NCBI GenBank assembly: GCA_965116555.1
Contig: OZ220698.1
Coordinates: 1,550,001-1,614,000 of the forward strand
DNA length: 64,000 nt
Reading direction: 5' to 3'
Source: DAOUJH01 sp965116555
Lineage (GTDB): Bacteria > Chloroflexota > Dehalococcoidia > Lucifugimonadales > QGNO01
Part shown: one piece after another, positions 32,289 to 41,960 of the stretch
How the letters are laid out: each line of letters starts with the position of its first letter
Numbering within the stretch: the first letter of the stretch is position 1
Made by a program: the position numbers and the translations under genes
The notes under the pieces: model-generated
Seen by the model: the letters and a program-made list of their open reading frames with translations, nothing else
What the model was told of the DNA's origin: nothing
Database searches by the model: none

Positions 32289-35267
32289 GTGAAGGCCATG
32301 ATCATTCTCATTGCGCTGCTGACACCCGCCGCCTGTACCGACGCCGCGGCTCCGGATCAGCAGCCCACGGCGACCGTGCCCACGCTCACGTCAACTGCGA
32401 CGCCAACCCCTACGGCCACTCCTGCATCGCCGACGCCCACACCCGCTCCCACCGTTAGACCTACGCCGGTACCCACCGACATCTCGCCTCCTACGCCCAG
32501 CCCGACGGCCACGACTGTCCCGGAAGCCGGTATTGGAACGGATGCCGTCGATGAGTCCGCCGTGTTCGTCTCCGTCAGCGCTGGGGGACTTCACACGTGT
32601 GGAGTTAAGACCGATGGTTCCGTGGAATGTTGGGGAGAAGACCTGTTTGGAGGGGCAACGCCACCTGATGGTCTCTTTAGCTCCATCAGTGCCGGGGATA
32701 GGCACACCTGCGGGGTGAAGACCGACGGCTCCATCGTCTGCTGGGGAGAGGATCTTTTTGTAGATGCCACGCTGTACCCCGGCTCCTTCACCCTTGTCAG
32801 TGCCGGGGATGACTACACGTGCGGAGTGAAGGCCGACGGCTCCGTCGAGTGCTGGGGAGACGATGGATACGGACAGGCCACCCCGCCTGAAGGCGCCTTC
32901 GCGTCCGTCAGCGCGGGGCGGCTTCACACCTGCGGAGTGAAGACCGACGGCTCCGTCGAGTGCTGGGGCGTTGATGCCCAGGGACAGGCCACCCCGCCTG
33001 AAGGTACTTTCACATCCGTCAGCGCTGGCGCCTACCACACCTGCGGCGTGAGGACCGATGGCTCAGTGGAGTGCTGGGGTTCCAACGAAGATTGGCGAGG
33101 ATCTTTCGCCGGCCAGGCTAAGCCACCGGAAGGTTCCTTCGTTTCAGTCAGCGCCGGGTCTGAGCACACCTGCGCGGTTGAGACCGGCGGCGACATCGTC
33201 TGCTGGGGTTCCAACGAGAACATCTTAGATGAACTGATCGGCCAAGCCACGCCGCCTGCCGGCTCCTTCGCCTCCGTCAGTGCTGGCGCCTACCACACCT
33301 GCGGCGTGAGGACCGATGGCTCAGTAGAGTGCTGGGGCGATGACAGTCACGGAAAGACCAGGGTGCCTGGCCAGCCAGAGCCGGATCCCTACACCGCGCG
33401 GAGCGGAGAGGGCGTAGGGCCCTTCACATCCGTCAGCGCCGGAACTCACCACACCTGTGGTGTAACCACCGCCGGCGCCGTCGAATGTTGGGGGGACAAT
33501 AGAAACGGCGAGGCCACGCCGCCGGACGGCATCTTCGCTTCGGTCAGCGCCGGGGCGAGCCATACTTGCGGCCTGAAGACCAACGGCTTAGTCGAATGCT
33601 GGGGGGCCGATATCTTCGGCACTGCCACGCCGCTGGGCTTTTCCTTCGCGTCCGTCAGCGCGGGGGCATTCCACACCTGTGGTGTAACCGCCGCCGGCGC
33701 CGTCGAATGTTGGGGGGACAATAGAGACGGCGAGGCTACGCCGCCGGACGGCATCTTCGCTTCGGTCAGCGCCGGGTGGTCCTACACCTGCGGAGTAAGG
33801 ACCGATGGCTCTGTGGAATGCTGGGGAGACGATAGTGATGTCTACGACATCTTAGACCATGACTCGCCTCCCGGTGGGGCATTCATATCCGTCAGCGCAG
33901 GTGCGCTCCACACCTGCGGCGTGAAGACCAACGGCATCGTGGAGTGTTGGGGTTCCGACTCGGACGGCGAATCCACGCCGCCTGAAGGCACCTTCGCTTC
34001 CGTCGACGTCGGCCACCAACATACCTGTGGAATAAAGACCGGCTCCATTGTCTGTTGGGGTTCCAATGAAATTGGTCTTGGCGAATTCGTCGGCCAGGCT
34101 AAGCCACCGGAAGGTTCCTTCGTTTCAGTCAGCGCCGGGTCTGAGCACACCTGCGCGGTTGAGACCGGCGGCGACATCGTCTGCTGGGGTTCCAACGAAC
34201 ACGGCCGGGCAACTCCGCCCGAAAGCCCGGGCGTCGCGGCTCCCGATGACGACCACGCCAACACAGGAAGGGGAGCCACGCCAGTGACTCTTGGCGAGAC
34301 TATTCGGGGCGCTCTGGACTACCGAGGCGACGTGGACTTCTTCGTGTTCGAGGCCAAAGAAGGGCAGTTCTACCAGATAGATGTAGACCTGGGCACGCTG
34401 CCCGACTCCGTAGTAACCCTCTATGACGCCGACGTACGGTGGTTGGCTTCCAACGACGATCATGGAGATTCCAATGCGTCTCGGATCTTGTGGAAGGCCC
34501 CCCGGACCGAGAAGCACCACGTTAGGGTGGATGGGGCTTACAGCGATGATGTTGGCTCTTACACTTTGACCATCGTCGCATACGACGGCGCCGACGACTA
34601 CCCCGACTCGCTTGAGGAGGCCATGTCGATAGAGGTGGATGAGGCTGTACAGGGCGCTCTGGACTACCATGGCGACGCTGATTTCTTCACGTTCAAGGCA
34701 GAGGCGGGCGTCCTCTACCGCATAGAGGTGACACTGGAAACCCTGCCCGACTCCATGGCGACGCTATACGACGCCGATGGGCGGGAGTTGGAGTCCAACG
34801 ACGACCAAGGAGATTCCCGGGCTTCGCTCATCCACTGGGGAGCTCCGGGCTCGGGCAATTACTACGTCAAGGTGACGGGCTACGGCACCGGGTCTTACAG
34901 CCTGACCATCTCAGTCAATGCCGATGACCATGGCGATTCACGCGAAGCAGCGACCCTCGTAGCGGTGGGCGGGGTTGTTCAGGGCGCGCTGGACTACAAG
35001 GGAGACGTCGACTTCTTCACGTTCGAAGCCGAAGAGGGAAAGTCGTACCGAATTCAGGTGGACGTGGGTTCGCTGTCGGCCTTCACTACCACGCGGTATG
35101 GCCCAGACGGTGAATCCCTGGGCGTCAGCGTTGCCTCAAACGCCCAGAGCCGCTTCTCGTTTCCCCACATCCTGGAGGCCAAGACGTCCGGGAGTTACTA
35201 TATTGAGGTGGACGGCTCCCTCGCCGAGGCGACTGGCTCATACACCCTAACGGTAGCTGTCCAATAG
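32289..35267 (+). CDS. Lipoprotein with 14 RCC1-like repeats and three PPC domains
   Basis: About 992 residues from GTG 32289 (ATG 32298 possible). The lipobox is TPAAC, then a Thr-Pro linker of about 70 residues. Fourteen repeats of the type SVSAGxxHTCGVKTDGSVEC follow, each with two Cys and a CWG end, matching RCC1-type propeller blades; fourteen suggests two seven-bladed propellers. The C-terminus has three PPC domains (DVDFFVFEAKEGQFYQI, DADFFTFKAEAGVLYRI, DVDFFTFEAEEGKSYRI). Surface display and ligand or partner binding are likely. Some repeats are almost identical in DNA (33109-33222 and 34090-34199), pointing to internal conversion. Confidence 0.85.
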   Translation: MKAMIILIALLTPAACTDAAAPDQQPTATVPTLTSTATPTPTATPASPTPTPAPTVRPTPVPTDISPPTPSPTATTVPEAGIGTDAVDESAVFVSVSAGGLHTCGVKTDGSVECWGEDLFGGATPPDGLFSSISAGDRHTCGVKTDGSIVCWGEDLFVDATLYPGSFTLVSAGDDYTCGVKADGSVECWGDDGYGQATPPEGAFASVSAGRLHTCGVKTDGSVECWGVDAQGQATPPEGTFTSVSAGAYHTCGVRTDGSVECWGSNEDWRGSFAGQAKPPEGSFVSVSAGSEHTCAVETGGDIVCWGSNENILDELIGQATPPAGSFASVSAGAYHTCGVRTDGSVECWGDDSHGKTRVPGQPEPDPYTARSGEGVGPFTSVSAGTHHTCGVTTAGAVECWGDNRNGEATPPDGIFASVSAGASHTCGLKTNGLVECWGADIFGTATPLGFSFASVSAGAFHTCGVTAAGAVECWGDNRDGEATPPDGIFASVSAGWSYTCGVRTDGSVECWGDDSDVYDILDHDSPPGGAFISVSAGALHTCGVKTNGIVECWGSDSDGESTPPEGTFASVDVGHQHTCGIKTGSIVCWGSNEIGLGEFVGQAKPPEGSFVSVSAGSEHTCAVETGGDIVCWGSNEHGRATPPESPGVAAPDDDHANTGRGATPVTLGETIRGALDYRGDVDFFVFEAKEGQFYQIDVDLGTLPDSVVTLYDADVRWLASNDDHGDSNASRILWKAPRTEKHHVRVDGAYSDDVGSYTLTIVAYDGADDYPDSLEEAMSIEVDEAVQGALDYHGDADFFTFKAEAGVLYRIEVTLETLPDSMATLYDADGRELESNDDQGDSRASLIHWGAPGSGNYYVKVTGYGTGSYSLTISVNADDHGDSREAATLVAVGGVVQGALDYKGDVDFFTFEAEEGKSYRIQVDVGSLSAFTTTRYGPDGESLGVSVASNAQSRFSFPHILEAKTSGSYYIEVDGSLAEATGSYTLTVAVQ

Positions 35268-35348
35268 CATCGGCCTGATTCCGTTGACACCTGGGCGCGT
35301 TGGAGGCAGTCAAGAATACACATACATGAGGTCAACGAGGTGACATGG

Positions 35349-36149
35349 TCACCTCAGCTGCTCAACGATTGGCAAGACATCCGATTGTGGAATCTCAGAG
35401 AGCCGCATAAGTTGAAATGTAACGAAACCCAAACCCTGCAACTGGACCGCCGAAGGATTCAGATCCGTCAGGCCCAGCATGGTACCCGTTCCGGAATCGA
35501 TGTAACCACGGTTGTGCAGATCAAAGTACTCGTAGAACAGTTGATAAAGTTCGGTCGGGAACCTTCCTCCCTCTTTTCTATAGTCGCTCTTCCGGAGAGG
35601 GTATCGCTCTTTGGTCATGATCAAACTCAAGATACACAATTGGCGGTAGTTCAGCTGCTCAGCGGTCTTCGTGATCTGGTGAGCCATATGTGACCCGACT
35701 CCGGGCTGGAAGGCTAGGTCGGCGAGGAGGTGGGCCATGTATGGTAGCTTCTTCTCCTCCGGTTCCCTCTGGCTCTTCATCAGGATGCTCTCCCAAACTT
35801 CTTCACCTGCAGATCTGCCCGAAGTATTCTCGCCGAAAAACCCGTCCTGACGAATTTGCTCACCGCCTGCGATCCGTTCGGCGATCTCTGCGGCCGCGAG
35901 CGTATAGACATATCCCAGCCGCTGTTCCTCTCGGGGTCCAAGAAGCCTGGATGACAGTTCTCCGCCAAGCCATCTAAGCGCCATCGCAATACCCGACCCG
36001 GCTGCACCTCCTGCAAGCGCCCCTTCTGGTCCTGCCACTACAAGGCCGGTGGCGGTTCCCGCCAAACTAGAGAAGGCGCCCCCGGCAATATCCGCACTCT
36101 TTGCGATAAGGCGTTCGGCCCCGGCGGTGCTGGTCTTATCAGCGCTCAC
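35349..36149 (-). CDS. Hypothetical protein downstream of CBASS genes
   Basis: 266 residues from GTG 36149, overlapping the previous stop by 11 bp. The N-terminal third has a Gly/Ala-rich hydrophobic stretch (TATGLVVAGPEGALAGGAAG) that may associate with membrane. The C-terminal half (KKLPYMAHLLADLAF, AEQLNYRQLCILSLI) resembles a conserved family of unknown function. It is last in the operon running from the CapV gene, so it may be an accessory factor, but nothing in it identifies an effector. Confidence 0.6.
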   Translation of the reverse strand: MSADKTSTAGAERLIAKSADIAGGAFSSLAGTATGLVVAGPEGALAGGAAGSGIAMALRWLGGELSSRLLGPREEQRLGYVYTLAAAEIAERIAGGEQIRQDGFFGENTSGRSAGEEVWESILMKSQREPEEKKLPYMAHLLADLAFQPGVGSHMAHQITKTAEQLNYRQLCILSLIMTKERYPLRKSDYRKEGGRFPTELYQLFYEYFDLHNRGYIDSGTGTMLGLTDLNPSAVQLQGLGFVTFQLMRLSEIPQSDVLPIVEQLR

Positions 36150-37212
36150 AGACTATTCCATCCCCATCGCCATCTCTAGCACTCGGCACCATTTCCCGGG
36201 GGAACCCTCTTCCCTCTCCCGCGCTCCCTTGCACCCTTGACTCCCCAGCTCCTGCCGCTTCCTCGCATGACTCATACATAGGCGTGCTCCCTTGCTGTTG
36301 CGGCACTAAGGTTGGCGTTGGTGTTGCTTCCCCCAGCGCCGTCTGACTCGACGTTTCAGTTCCGGCGGCACCCTCCGCTCTCGAGGCCCTAACTTCAACT
36401 GGCTCCTCACAGGTGTCCAGCATGTCGATGACCGCCTCCGTTTCCGACTGGGTCATCGAAAGCCCCCACTTCATTTTCACCTCCGTCCAGTCCATCGCGT
36501 ACTGGCACCAGTAGCCTTCGTCTGGGGGTCGCCACTCCTCCGGACCATTCGCCCCTTTCGACCGGTTGGCTCCCCTGGTGACCGCTATCAGGTGGTCCGG
36601 GTCGCCCAAGTAGTTGGCGTACTCCTGCTTCCTTTCAGAGGTCCAGGCCCATCCGCCGGAATCGTGGGCGTTCTTGAGCGGTACAAGGTGGTCGATGTCC
36701 AGTTGTCCTGGCGCGTCGACATAGGTGTCAGTAAAGGCACCGTGCCACCGGCCCGTCGCGACTCGGCAGTTGCTCGCCGACTCAAACGTGACCTCAACTA
36801 GACTCTCTAGAATGAGGACCTCCTGACGGGCGTCCTGACAATCTCCATCTGCATCCGTCCAGTGCCTCCATTGGGACCGCTTGTAATCTGGGATGTCCGT
36901 CGGGATTCGTCCAATGGTTATCGTAAGAAAGACCGTCGTAGTAGGTGTTGCTGTCGTCGGCTTATCGGTCGGAGTCGATGTCGCCGACCCTGTCGGGGAG
37001 GCTGGTGTTGGCGTGGCAGTCGCCGGGAGGGATTCGGGTGTGCTCAGGGGTATCGGCGTCGACGTGGTACTCGTTGAAGATGTGGTCATGGACCTAGATT
37101 CTTGGGTCGTCGTAGCAGACGGCGGGGTCGCGGCCGGGGTCGCAGGCTTCACCGAGCAGGCTGTGAGAACCGCGAGAAACAGAAAGAGTGTCCAAAACGG
37201 GAGTCTGACCAT
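36139..37212 (-). CDS. Lipoprotein with HNH nuclease and Excalibur domains
   Basis: About 357 residues from ATG 37212, 5 bp after the upstream stop. The signal peptide has lipobox LTACS, then a Ser/Thr/Pro linker. The nuclease core has DIDHLVPLKNAHDSGGW and DPDHLIAVTRGANRSKG, the pattern of DUF1524/GmrSD-C-type HNH proteins with His in DHL and Asn in NRSKG. The C-terminus ends DGDGDGIVCER, an Excalibur calcium-binding motif. It is an exported DNase-like protein, probably used for DNA degradation or uptake outside the cell. It sits where a Cap3 gene could be expected in a CBASS operon. Confidence 0.85.
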   Translation of the reverse strand: MVRLPFWTLFLFLAVLTACSVKPATPAATPPSATTTQESRSMTTSSTSTTSTPIPLSTPESLPATATPTPASPTGSATSTPTDKPTTATPTTTVFLTITIGRIPTDIPDYKRSQWRHWTDADGDCQDARQEVLILESLVEVTFESASNCRVATGRWHGAFTDTYVDAPGQLDIDHLVPLKNAHDSGGWAWTSERKQEYANYLGDPDHLIAVTRGANRSKGANGPEEWRPPDEGYWCQYAMDWTEVKMKWGLSMTQSETEAVIDMLDTCEEPVEVRASRAEGAAGTETSSQTALGEATPTPTLVPQQQGSTPMYESCEEAAGAGESRVQGSAGEGRGFPREMVPSARDGDGDGIVCER

Positions 37213-37216
37213 TGCA

Positions 37217-38764
37217 TTACCGCTCACGGCCAAGTCTCCCAACTTGATGGAACGGCCGTTCCGGAATTGCTCGATAGACATCAATTACCTCGTCACTAAA
37301 CTCGAACCGCTCAGTCAGCACATCTATTGCGGCTTGCGATATGAGGGAAGCACAAGCCGACACCGCTGAAGGAGGGGCGTTGTTGACGGGTGCTGAGCAA
37401 CCCATTTGGGGTGAAGCGAAGTCCTCACCCTCCGGTCCCGCGGGCATTAGTGGATAGCGCGTCAGGTCGTCTCGTTGAAGAATGGGTGTATCTCCTGCTA
37501 GCGCCTGCCGCCGCACACGGGCGATGAAGCCGCCTCTATAGAGCGCGCCCGTGACCAGTCGCTTCCCATTTTCCTGCGCCACCATAGCCAGTGATCTGAC
37601 CAGGGCTTCGTTGCCTGTCGTGTCCACGACGATGTCTGCAGGAAGTATCCGCTCCTGAATCTCTCTTCGGGTGCGAGGCCCCTCCAGGAATCCTGCCATT
37701 TCGATCCAGGGCGAGTGGTCGCCTATCACAGCCTGGACCGCATGCGCCTTGGGCGCCCCTACCATGGAGTGACCGGACACGTGCCTCACCACGTTGCCCG
37801 GAAGCAATATATCGGGATCGACGATATCCAAGAATCCGATGCCGCTTTCGGCCAGTAGAGTGGCGGTGTGCCCACCAAGCGCTCCAGCCCCAAACACAGT
37901 AGCTCTGCACTCACGCAACACCGTGGCGTCAGGCCCTGCGCGCAGCGTCAGACTCTCTTGGTCCCGCGGCGCTGCTTGCAGCGCGACCGCCTCGACCTCG
38001 TCCGCCGTGCCCGTGCAAGCCATCACTAGCAGGTCGGGCCGGCCGTGGCGTTCCCAGAAGAAGAGGATCACGTCTACGCCGCCGCTGTCGGTTAGGAAAT
38101 CAGGCTTGTGCCTGTCTGCCAATGTTCGCTTCAACTGTCTACGCTGCGTTCTTGGCAGGCACATGGAGACCTCGGAGAGATTCCGAGGCGGTGGCGTCTT
38201 CAATAATCCAACGTGAAACCAAAGTGCTCGTAGTTGGTTCGCCGACCGCTTGGTCCCCGGCATAATGTCCACACGCGGTGGCCTCTGACCAAATACGGCG
38301 TGACATTCACCCCAGCTGCCCTCCGCAATGCCCAGCGCCGGAAGGTCGAAGGTAGCGGCAAGCGGACTCTTCGACCGGAAATTCAGAAAAGCATCCTGAT
38401 CCAGTCGGTCATCTTTCCAACCGTTCTTCGCGTCCTCACACCATGCCTCGATCCTGGAGAATAGCCCGCCCACAGTGGCCCAGTCGTGACTGAAGTCCCC
38501 TTCGCGCCACATGCACACGAGGCCATCCAGGGTAGAGTGATTGGTGTTCAGCCCCTGGACGAACACTGCAGGAGGTTGGAACGGCCAGCCGGGAGCGATA
38601 ACGACGTCCATCGTTGTCGCATCGGTCAGCGACGCAAAGGCAGGGTGAATCTTCCCTGTCCATCGCTGAGGGCTGGATTCGGGAACCGGCTGGAATCCAG
38701 CCTCCGCCAGTTCTCCGGTGAATCTCTCCAGCGAGTCCAGGTCGAAGTGGTCGTCTGTCGTCAT
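37217..38764 (-). CDS. cap2: Cap2-like E2/E1 fusion of CBASS
   Basis: 515 residues, starting directly after the CD-NTase stop. The N-terminal 120 residues resemble an E2/UBC fold (APGWPFQPPAVFVQ, then Cys84 in TLDGLVCMW). The second half is a ThiF/E1 adenylation domain: FGAGALGGH (292-299), DIVDPDILLPGNVVRH and later DTTGNEALVRSL, with a candidate catalytic Cys in SPQMGCSAP. In type II CBASS, Cap2 conjugates the C-terminus of the CD-NTase to targets and primes it. The CD-NTase here ends GQGFG, a Gly end suited to that chemistry. Somewhat shorter than typical Cap2. Confidence 0.8.
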   Translation of the reverse strand: MTTDDHFDLDSLERFTGELAEAGFQPVPESSPQRWTGKIHPAFASLTDATTMDVVIAPGWPFQPPAVFVQGLNTNHSTLDGLVCMWREGDFSHDWATVGGLFSRIEAWCEDAKNGWKDDRLDQDAFLNFRSKSPLAATFDLPALGIAEGSWGECHAVFGQRPPRVDIMPGTKRSANQLRALWFHVGLLKTPPPRNLSEVSMCLPRTQRRQLKRTLADRHKPDFLTDSGGVDVILFFWERHGRPDLLVMACTGTADEVEAVALQAAPRDQESLTLRAGPDATVLRECRATVFGAGALGGHTATLLAESGIGFLDIVDPDILLPGNVVRHVSGHSMVGAPKAHAVQAVIGDHSPWIEMAGFLEGPRTRREIQERILPADIVVDTTGNEALVRSLAMVAQENGKRLVTGALYRGGFIARVRRQALAGDTPILQRDDLTRYPLMPAGPEGEDFASPQMGCSAPVNNAPPSAVSACASLISQAAIDVLTERFEFSDEVIDVYRAIPERPFHQVGRLGRER

Positions 38765-39751
38765 CTACCCGAACCCCTGGCCCTCATTGCGCCGTCGCGC
38801 TGTTGTGGAACCTATTCCAGAGGTCGCTCCCAGGGCGGCACCGACACTCTGACGGCTTGATGAACCCTTGCCGAAGCTCTCGCCAAACAACCCCTGCCAT
38901 ATCTCGATGGACCGTTCACTCGACGACTCCACCTTGGCGTTCCTCGCCGTCAGCGCATGGGAGTGGACTTTGTTTCTGAAGTTGGAGTATCGCCTCTGGT
39001 CCCAATGTCGGTTGAAGGTCTCGCTTGGCAGCACCGGGTTCCGGATCTCCGGCATATAGGGGTTCTGCTGCAGGTAGTCATCTATCCTCGTCAGTACCGT
39101 CACCAAGGTGTCAGCCACGGTGCTGACGGCTTCAGTTCCTTCATCGGACGGCCTGATAGCGTTCCCGGCCAAGGTGGTGAGGAGGATCGACTTCGCCGTG
39201 TAGTTGTTCTTATGGTCACGGAGGTACTTGAGGATTCTCACGACCCGCTTGAGATTGCCGCCCGTGATCCGGTTCTTCTCGTTGAACCAGTCTCGATACC
39301 CGGTTCCGTCCGTCACCTCGAATCGGTTTTCGCTTCGATTGCACACGTAGTGTCTGCCGCCGGAGGTCACCCGCGGAACCACGTCCAGGTGGAAGTCGCC
39401 GGCGTAGTCGATGGTGACGCATCGGGTCTTGAGCCTGAGTTTGTCGGCGTAGTTCTGGTTCTGTTTCAGAGCCCTGTAAATCGCATCGATGTAGTCTTTG
39501 GGCTCCCACTTGGGGTTGGGATTCATCACGATCTGGATGTCGGCGTCGTACTCATCGGTGTCATCAACGGGCTTGATGAGGGTTCTCAGCGCGTACGAAC
39601 CCTGCGGCTCCATCTTCTGATAGCCGGTGAGGTGCTCCTTGAGGTAACTGCTCACAGCCCCGACTCCCGTCTCCAGTCGACGAAGGCGCTTTTCGTTGAG
39701 ATTGACCTCATCCCTGAGGAACTCCCGAAACTGCTCGCTGTTCTTTGTCAT
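38765..39751 (-). CDS. CD-NTase (SMODS) of CBASS
   Basis: About 328 residues; ATG 39751 follows AAGGAGATAGGG. Polymerase-beta-like nucleotidyltransferase signature: GS at 51-52 (PQGSYALRT), Asp69 and Asp71 (DEYDADIQIV) and Asp123 (FHLDVVPR). The helical rest (GGNLKRVVRILKYLRDH) is usual for SMODS synthases. On phage infection it should make a cyclic oligonucleotide that activates the phospholipase encoded upstream. The product cannot be told from sequence alone. The C-terminus is Gly-rich and ends in Gly, fitting Cap2-dependent conjugation. Confidence 0.88.
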   Translation of the reverse strand: MTKNSEQFREFLRDEVNLNEKRLRRLETGVGAVSSYLKEHLTGYQKMEPQGSYALRTLIKPVDDTDEYDADIQIVMNPNPKWEPKDYIDAIYRALKQNQNYADKLRLKTRCVTIDYAGDFHLDVVPRVTSGGRHYVCNRSENRFEVTDGTGYRDWFNEKNRITGGNLKRVVRILKYLRDHKNNYTAKSILLTTLAGNAIRPSDEGTEAVSTVADTLVTVLTRIDDYLQQNPYMPEIRNPVLPSETFNRHWDQRRYSNFRNKVHSHALTARNAKVESSSERSIEIWQGLFGESFGKGSSSRQSVGAALGATSGIGSTTARRRNEGQGFG

Positions 39752-39834
39752 CCCTATCTCCTTTTTGGTTTCTGCCTGTTTGTTTGCTCGGGCGGGTGTG
39801 CATGGGTGTTTCCGGGCCCGCCCGTGCCTCGTCA

Positions 39835-40758
39835 CTACGTGGACTTTAGGTTTCTCCTGATCGCATCGCCGCAGAGAGCGAAATCCCTGGCAGCCAGGGC
39901 CTTGAGACTATCCATATGCCCGGTGTCGTCCAAACCCCAAGCCTCAATCTTCGGGTCAAGCCGCAGATACCTGTCTCCGAGCAACAGCTTGGCCATATTC
40001 GCAGAGGCATCAGATTGGAGTCTGAGAACATACGAGACCAACTTCTCACGCCCCCAGCCCGTAATCAGGCCCCAGAGTCTGCGCTTGGGGTAGAGAGTGA
40101 CGGAGTAGCCGGTCCCGATTGACAGGATGCGTATCTGGTCTATCGACTTCCCAAATTTGGAAACTGCCTCCGTCAAAGCCATGATCGATGGGTTGTTGGC
40201 CCACAAGCCGCCGTCCGCCAAGAGAAAGGAATCGACCGGTACGGGGTCGAAGTAGGTTGGGGCGGCGCACGAAGCCAAGATGGCATCCCCCAGGGCGACG
40301 TCCGAGTCCCTGACGTAGGATTCTCCAAGCTCTTTTGGGTACCTCGACTTGAACACATGCACGCCGCCGGTCGAAATGTCCGAGCCCATGATCATCAGCG
40401 GCGTCGAGACTTCCCCCAGGGTCAGGTCGGATACGCAGTTTCGTATCACTTGCTCAAGAGGCGGTCTTGCGTATTTGCTTCGGATATGAAATGAGCCCAA
40501 CCATCTTCTCCGGAAGATGCGCGGCGCCTTCTCTTCGAACAGCTTGACCACGTCGGACATGGGAATGCCCGCAGCAGCAGCCCCCGCGATGATCGAGCCT
40601 GTGCTGGTGCCAGCTATCAGGTCGAAGCGTTCCCTCACCTGCGCGCCCGCGCCCCGTTCGATGGAAGCGAGGAGCTGGGCTGCGTAGATCCCCCTCGTGC
40701 CTCCTCCATCCAGGGCGAGGATGTTGAATGCGCTATCTTGCGTCATGACATCTTGCAT
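39835..40758 (-). CDS. capV: Patatin-like phospholipase effector CapV
   Basis: About 307 residues; ATG 40758 after GGTGGG (ATG 40746 is also possible). The patatin elements are complete: oxyanion loop LALDGGGTRGIY, nucleophile Ser52 in GTSTGS, and catalytic Asp182 in ADGGLWANNP. CapV proteins are activated by the CD-NTase's nucleotide and degrade membrane phospholipids, killing the infected cell. It is the first gene of the CBASS operon, 83 bp before the synthase, and divergent from the XRE-ImmA gene. Confidence 0.88.
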   Translation of the reverse strand: MQDVMTQDSAFNILALDGGGTRGIYAAQLLASIERGAGAQVRERFDLIAGTSTGSIIAGAAAAGIPMSDVVKLFEEKAPRIFRRRWLGSFHIRSKYARPPLEQVIRNCVSDLTLGEVSTPLMIMGSDISTGGVHVFKSRYPKELGESYVRDSDVALGDAILASCAAPTYFDPVPVDSFLLADGGLWANNPSIMALTEAVSKFGKSIDQIRILSIGTGYSVTLYPKRRLWGLITGWGREKLVSYVLRLQSDASANMAKLLLGDRYLRLDPKIEAWGLDDTGHMDSLKALAARDFALCGDAIRRNLKST

Positions 40759-40840
40759 CCGCGTACCCACCTATAAGCGTTCGACATGCCCATGTGTGTT
40801 GGATTTCACCTCAACTCCAAATGCGAGAAACACCGGAGCA

Positions 40841-40881
40841 TGGTTTACATATTAGGCCACTATATCATAAACTGTAAACCA
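40841..40881 (+). promoter_or_regulatory. Inverted-repeat operator between CBASS and XRE-ImmA genes
   Basis: TGGTTTAC (40841-40848) and GTAAACCA (40874-40881) are perfect inverted 8-mers with centres 33 bp apart (three helical turns), just before the XRE-ImmA ribosome site. This is the probable site for that HTH protein. Confidence 0.6.
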
Positions 40882-40899
40882 CCAGGAAGGAGGGTACCC

Positions 40900-41952
40900 A
40901 TGTTCAGCGAACGTCTCAAGCTCGCCAGAAAACGCAGTGGCCTGTCGCTACGTGCACTGTCCTCAGCCATCGACGGCATTGTTTCAGCCCAGGCGATAGG
41001 CAAGTACGAGCGGTCAGAGATGATGCCGAGTTCGACCGTGGCCATCACCTTGGCCGATGCCCTGGAGGTATCCCTGAGCTACCTGATGAGCCCTACGACC
41101 GTCTCCCTGGAGTCCGTTGAGTTCAGGAAACTGGCCTCAACCGGAGCGCGGGAACGAGCGGCGGTTGAAGGGGAGGTCCTCGATAATGTGGACCGTTATC
41201 TACAGGTCGAGGAAATCCTGGGGATCGACACCACTCGGAGAGAGGGGCCCGGCAAAGCTGCCCGTCGCATTAACTCCGTGGAGGACGCTGAAATGGCGGC
41301 CACCGCTCTTCGCGCCCAATGGAATCTAGGAGGCGGCCCGATCCCGGACATGACCGAGTTGCTGGAGGAGCGCGGCATAAAGGTGTTCAAGTGGCGATTG
41401 CCTAAGTCTGTGGATGGGCTCAGTTGTCGCGTCCGACGGCTGGAAGGGCCTGACGTGCCCGTCGTGGTCTGCTCTACGGAAAAGTCCATCGAACGCCAGA
41501 GGTTCACCATTGCCCACGAATTAGGTCACGTATTCCTGGACATCCCATCCGATGTCAAGGGAGAGAAAGCCTGCAATCGGTTTGCCGGGGCCTTCCTGGC
41601 ACCCGAGGAGGAGCTCAAGCGTGAGGTAGGACGGCGCCGCGCGAATTTTGGCTTTGCTGAGCTTATCGAGGTCAAGCACATGTTCGGCATCAGTGCTGCA
41701 TCTCTGGTAATGCGCATGCGTGATTTGGGAATCATCTCGGACACCACGCTAAGCGACATATTCGGAGGCATCGGAAGTGGTTGGAGGACCGATGAGCCGC
41801 GTCCCCTTACCAGAACCGAGAGGCCCAAGCGTTTTCGTCGTCTTTGCTTGAGAGCGCTTGCTGAGAACGAGATCTCGGAATCCAAAGCGGCTGAGTTGCT
41901 CAGGATGCGAGTCAGCGAGATTGATCGCATCATGGCTGGTTCGGCGGCATAG
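40900..41952 (+). CDS. XRE regulator with ImmA/IrrE metallopeptidase domain
   Basis: About 350 residues; ATG 40900 follows AAGGAGGG. An N-terminal XRE helix-turn-helix (ERLKLARKRSGLSLRALSSA) is joined to an M78 ImmA/IrrE-type zinc peptidase with FTIAHELGHVF (HExxH) and a downstream AGAFLAPEEEL. A C-terminal HTH-like segment follows (ENEISESKAAELLRM). Such proteins act as repressors or antitoxins that sense stress, or cleave partner repressors. A PIN-like gene follows 8 bp later. Divergent from the CBASS operon. Confidence 0.88.
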   Translation: MFSERLKLARKRSGLSLRALSSAIDGIVSAQAIGKYERSEMMPSSTVAITLADALEVSLSYLMSPTTVSLESVEFRKLASTGARERAAVEGEVLDNVDRYLQVEEILGIDTTRREGPGKAARRINSVEDAEMAATALRAQWNLGGGPIPDMTELLEERGIKVFKWRLPKSVDGLSCRVRRLEGPDVPVVVCSTEKSIERQRFTIAHELGHVFLDIPSDVKGEKACNRFAGAFLAPEEELKREVGRRRANFGFAELIEVKHMFGISAASLVMRMRDLGIISDTTLSDIFGGIGSGWRTDEPRPLTRTERPKRFRRLCLRALAENEISESKAAELLRMRVSEIDRIMAGSAA

Positions 41953-41960
41953 GGGTATGG

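Noticed and set aside
36139..37212. The HNH lipoprotein as a CBASS effector
   Set aside because: CapV is already a complete effector, and the lipobox would export this nuclease away from phage DNA; association by operon only.
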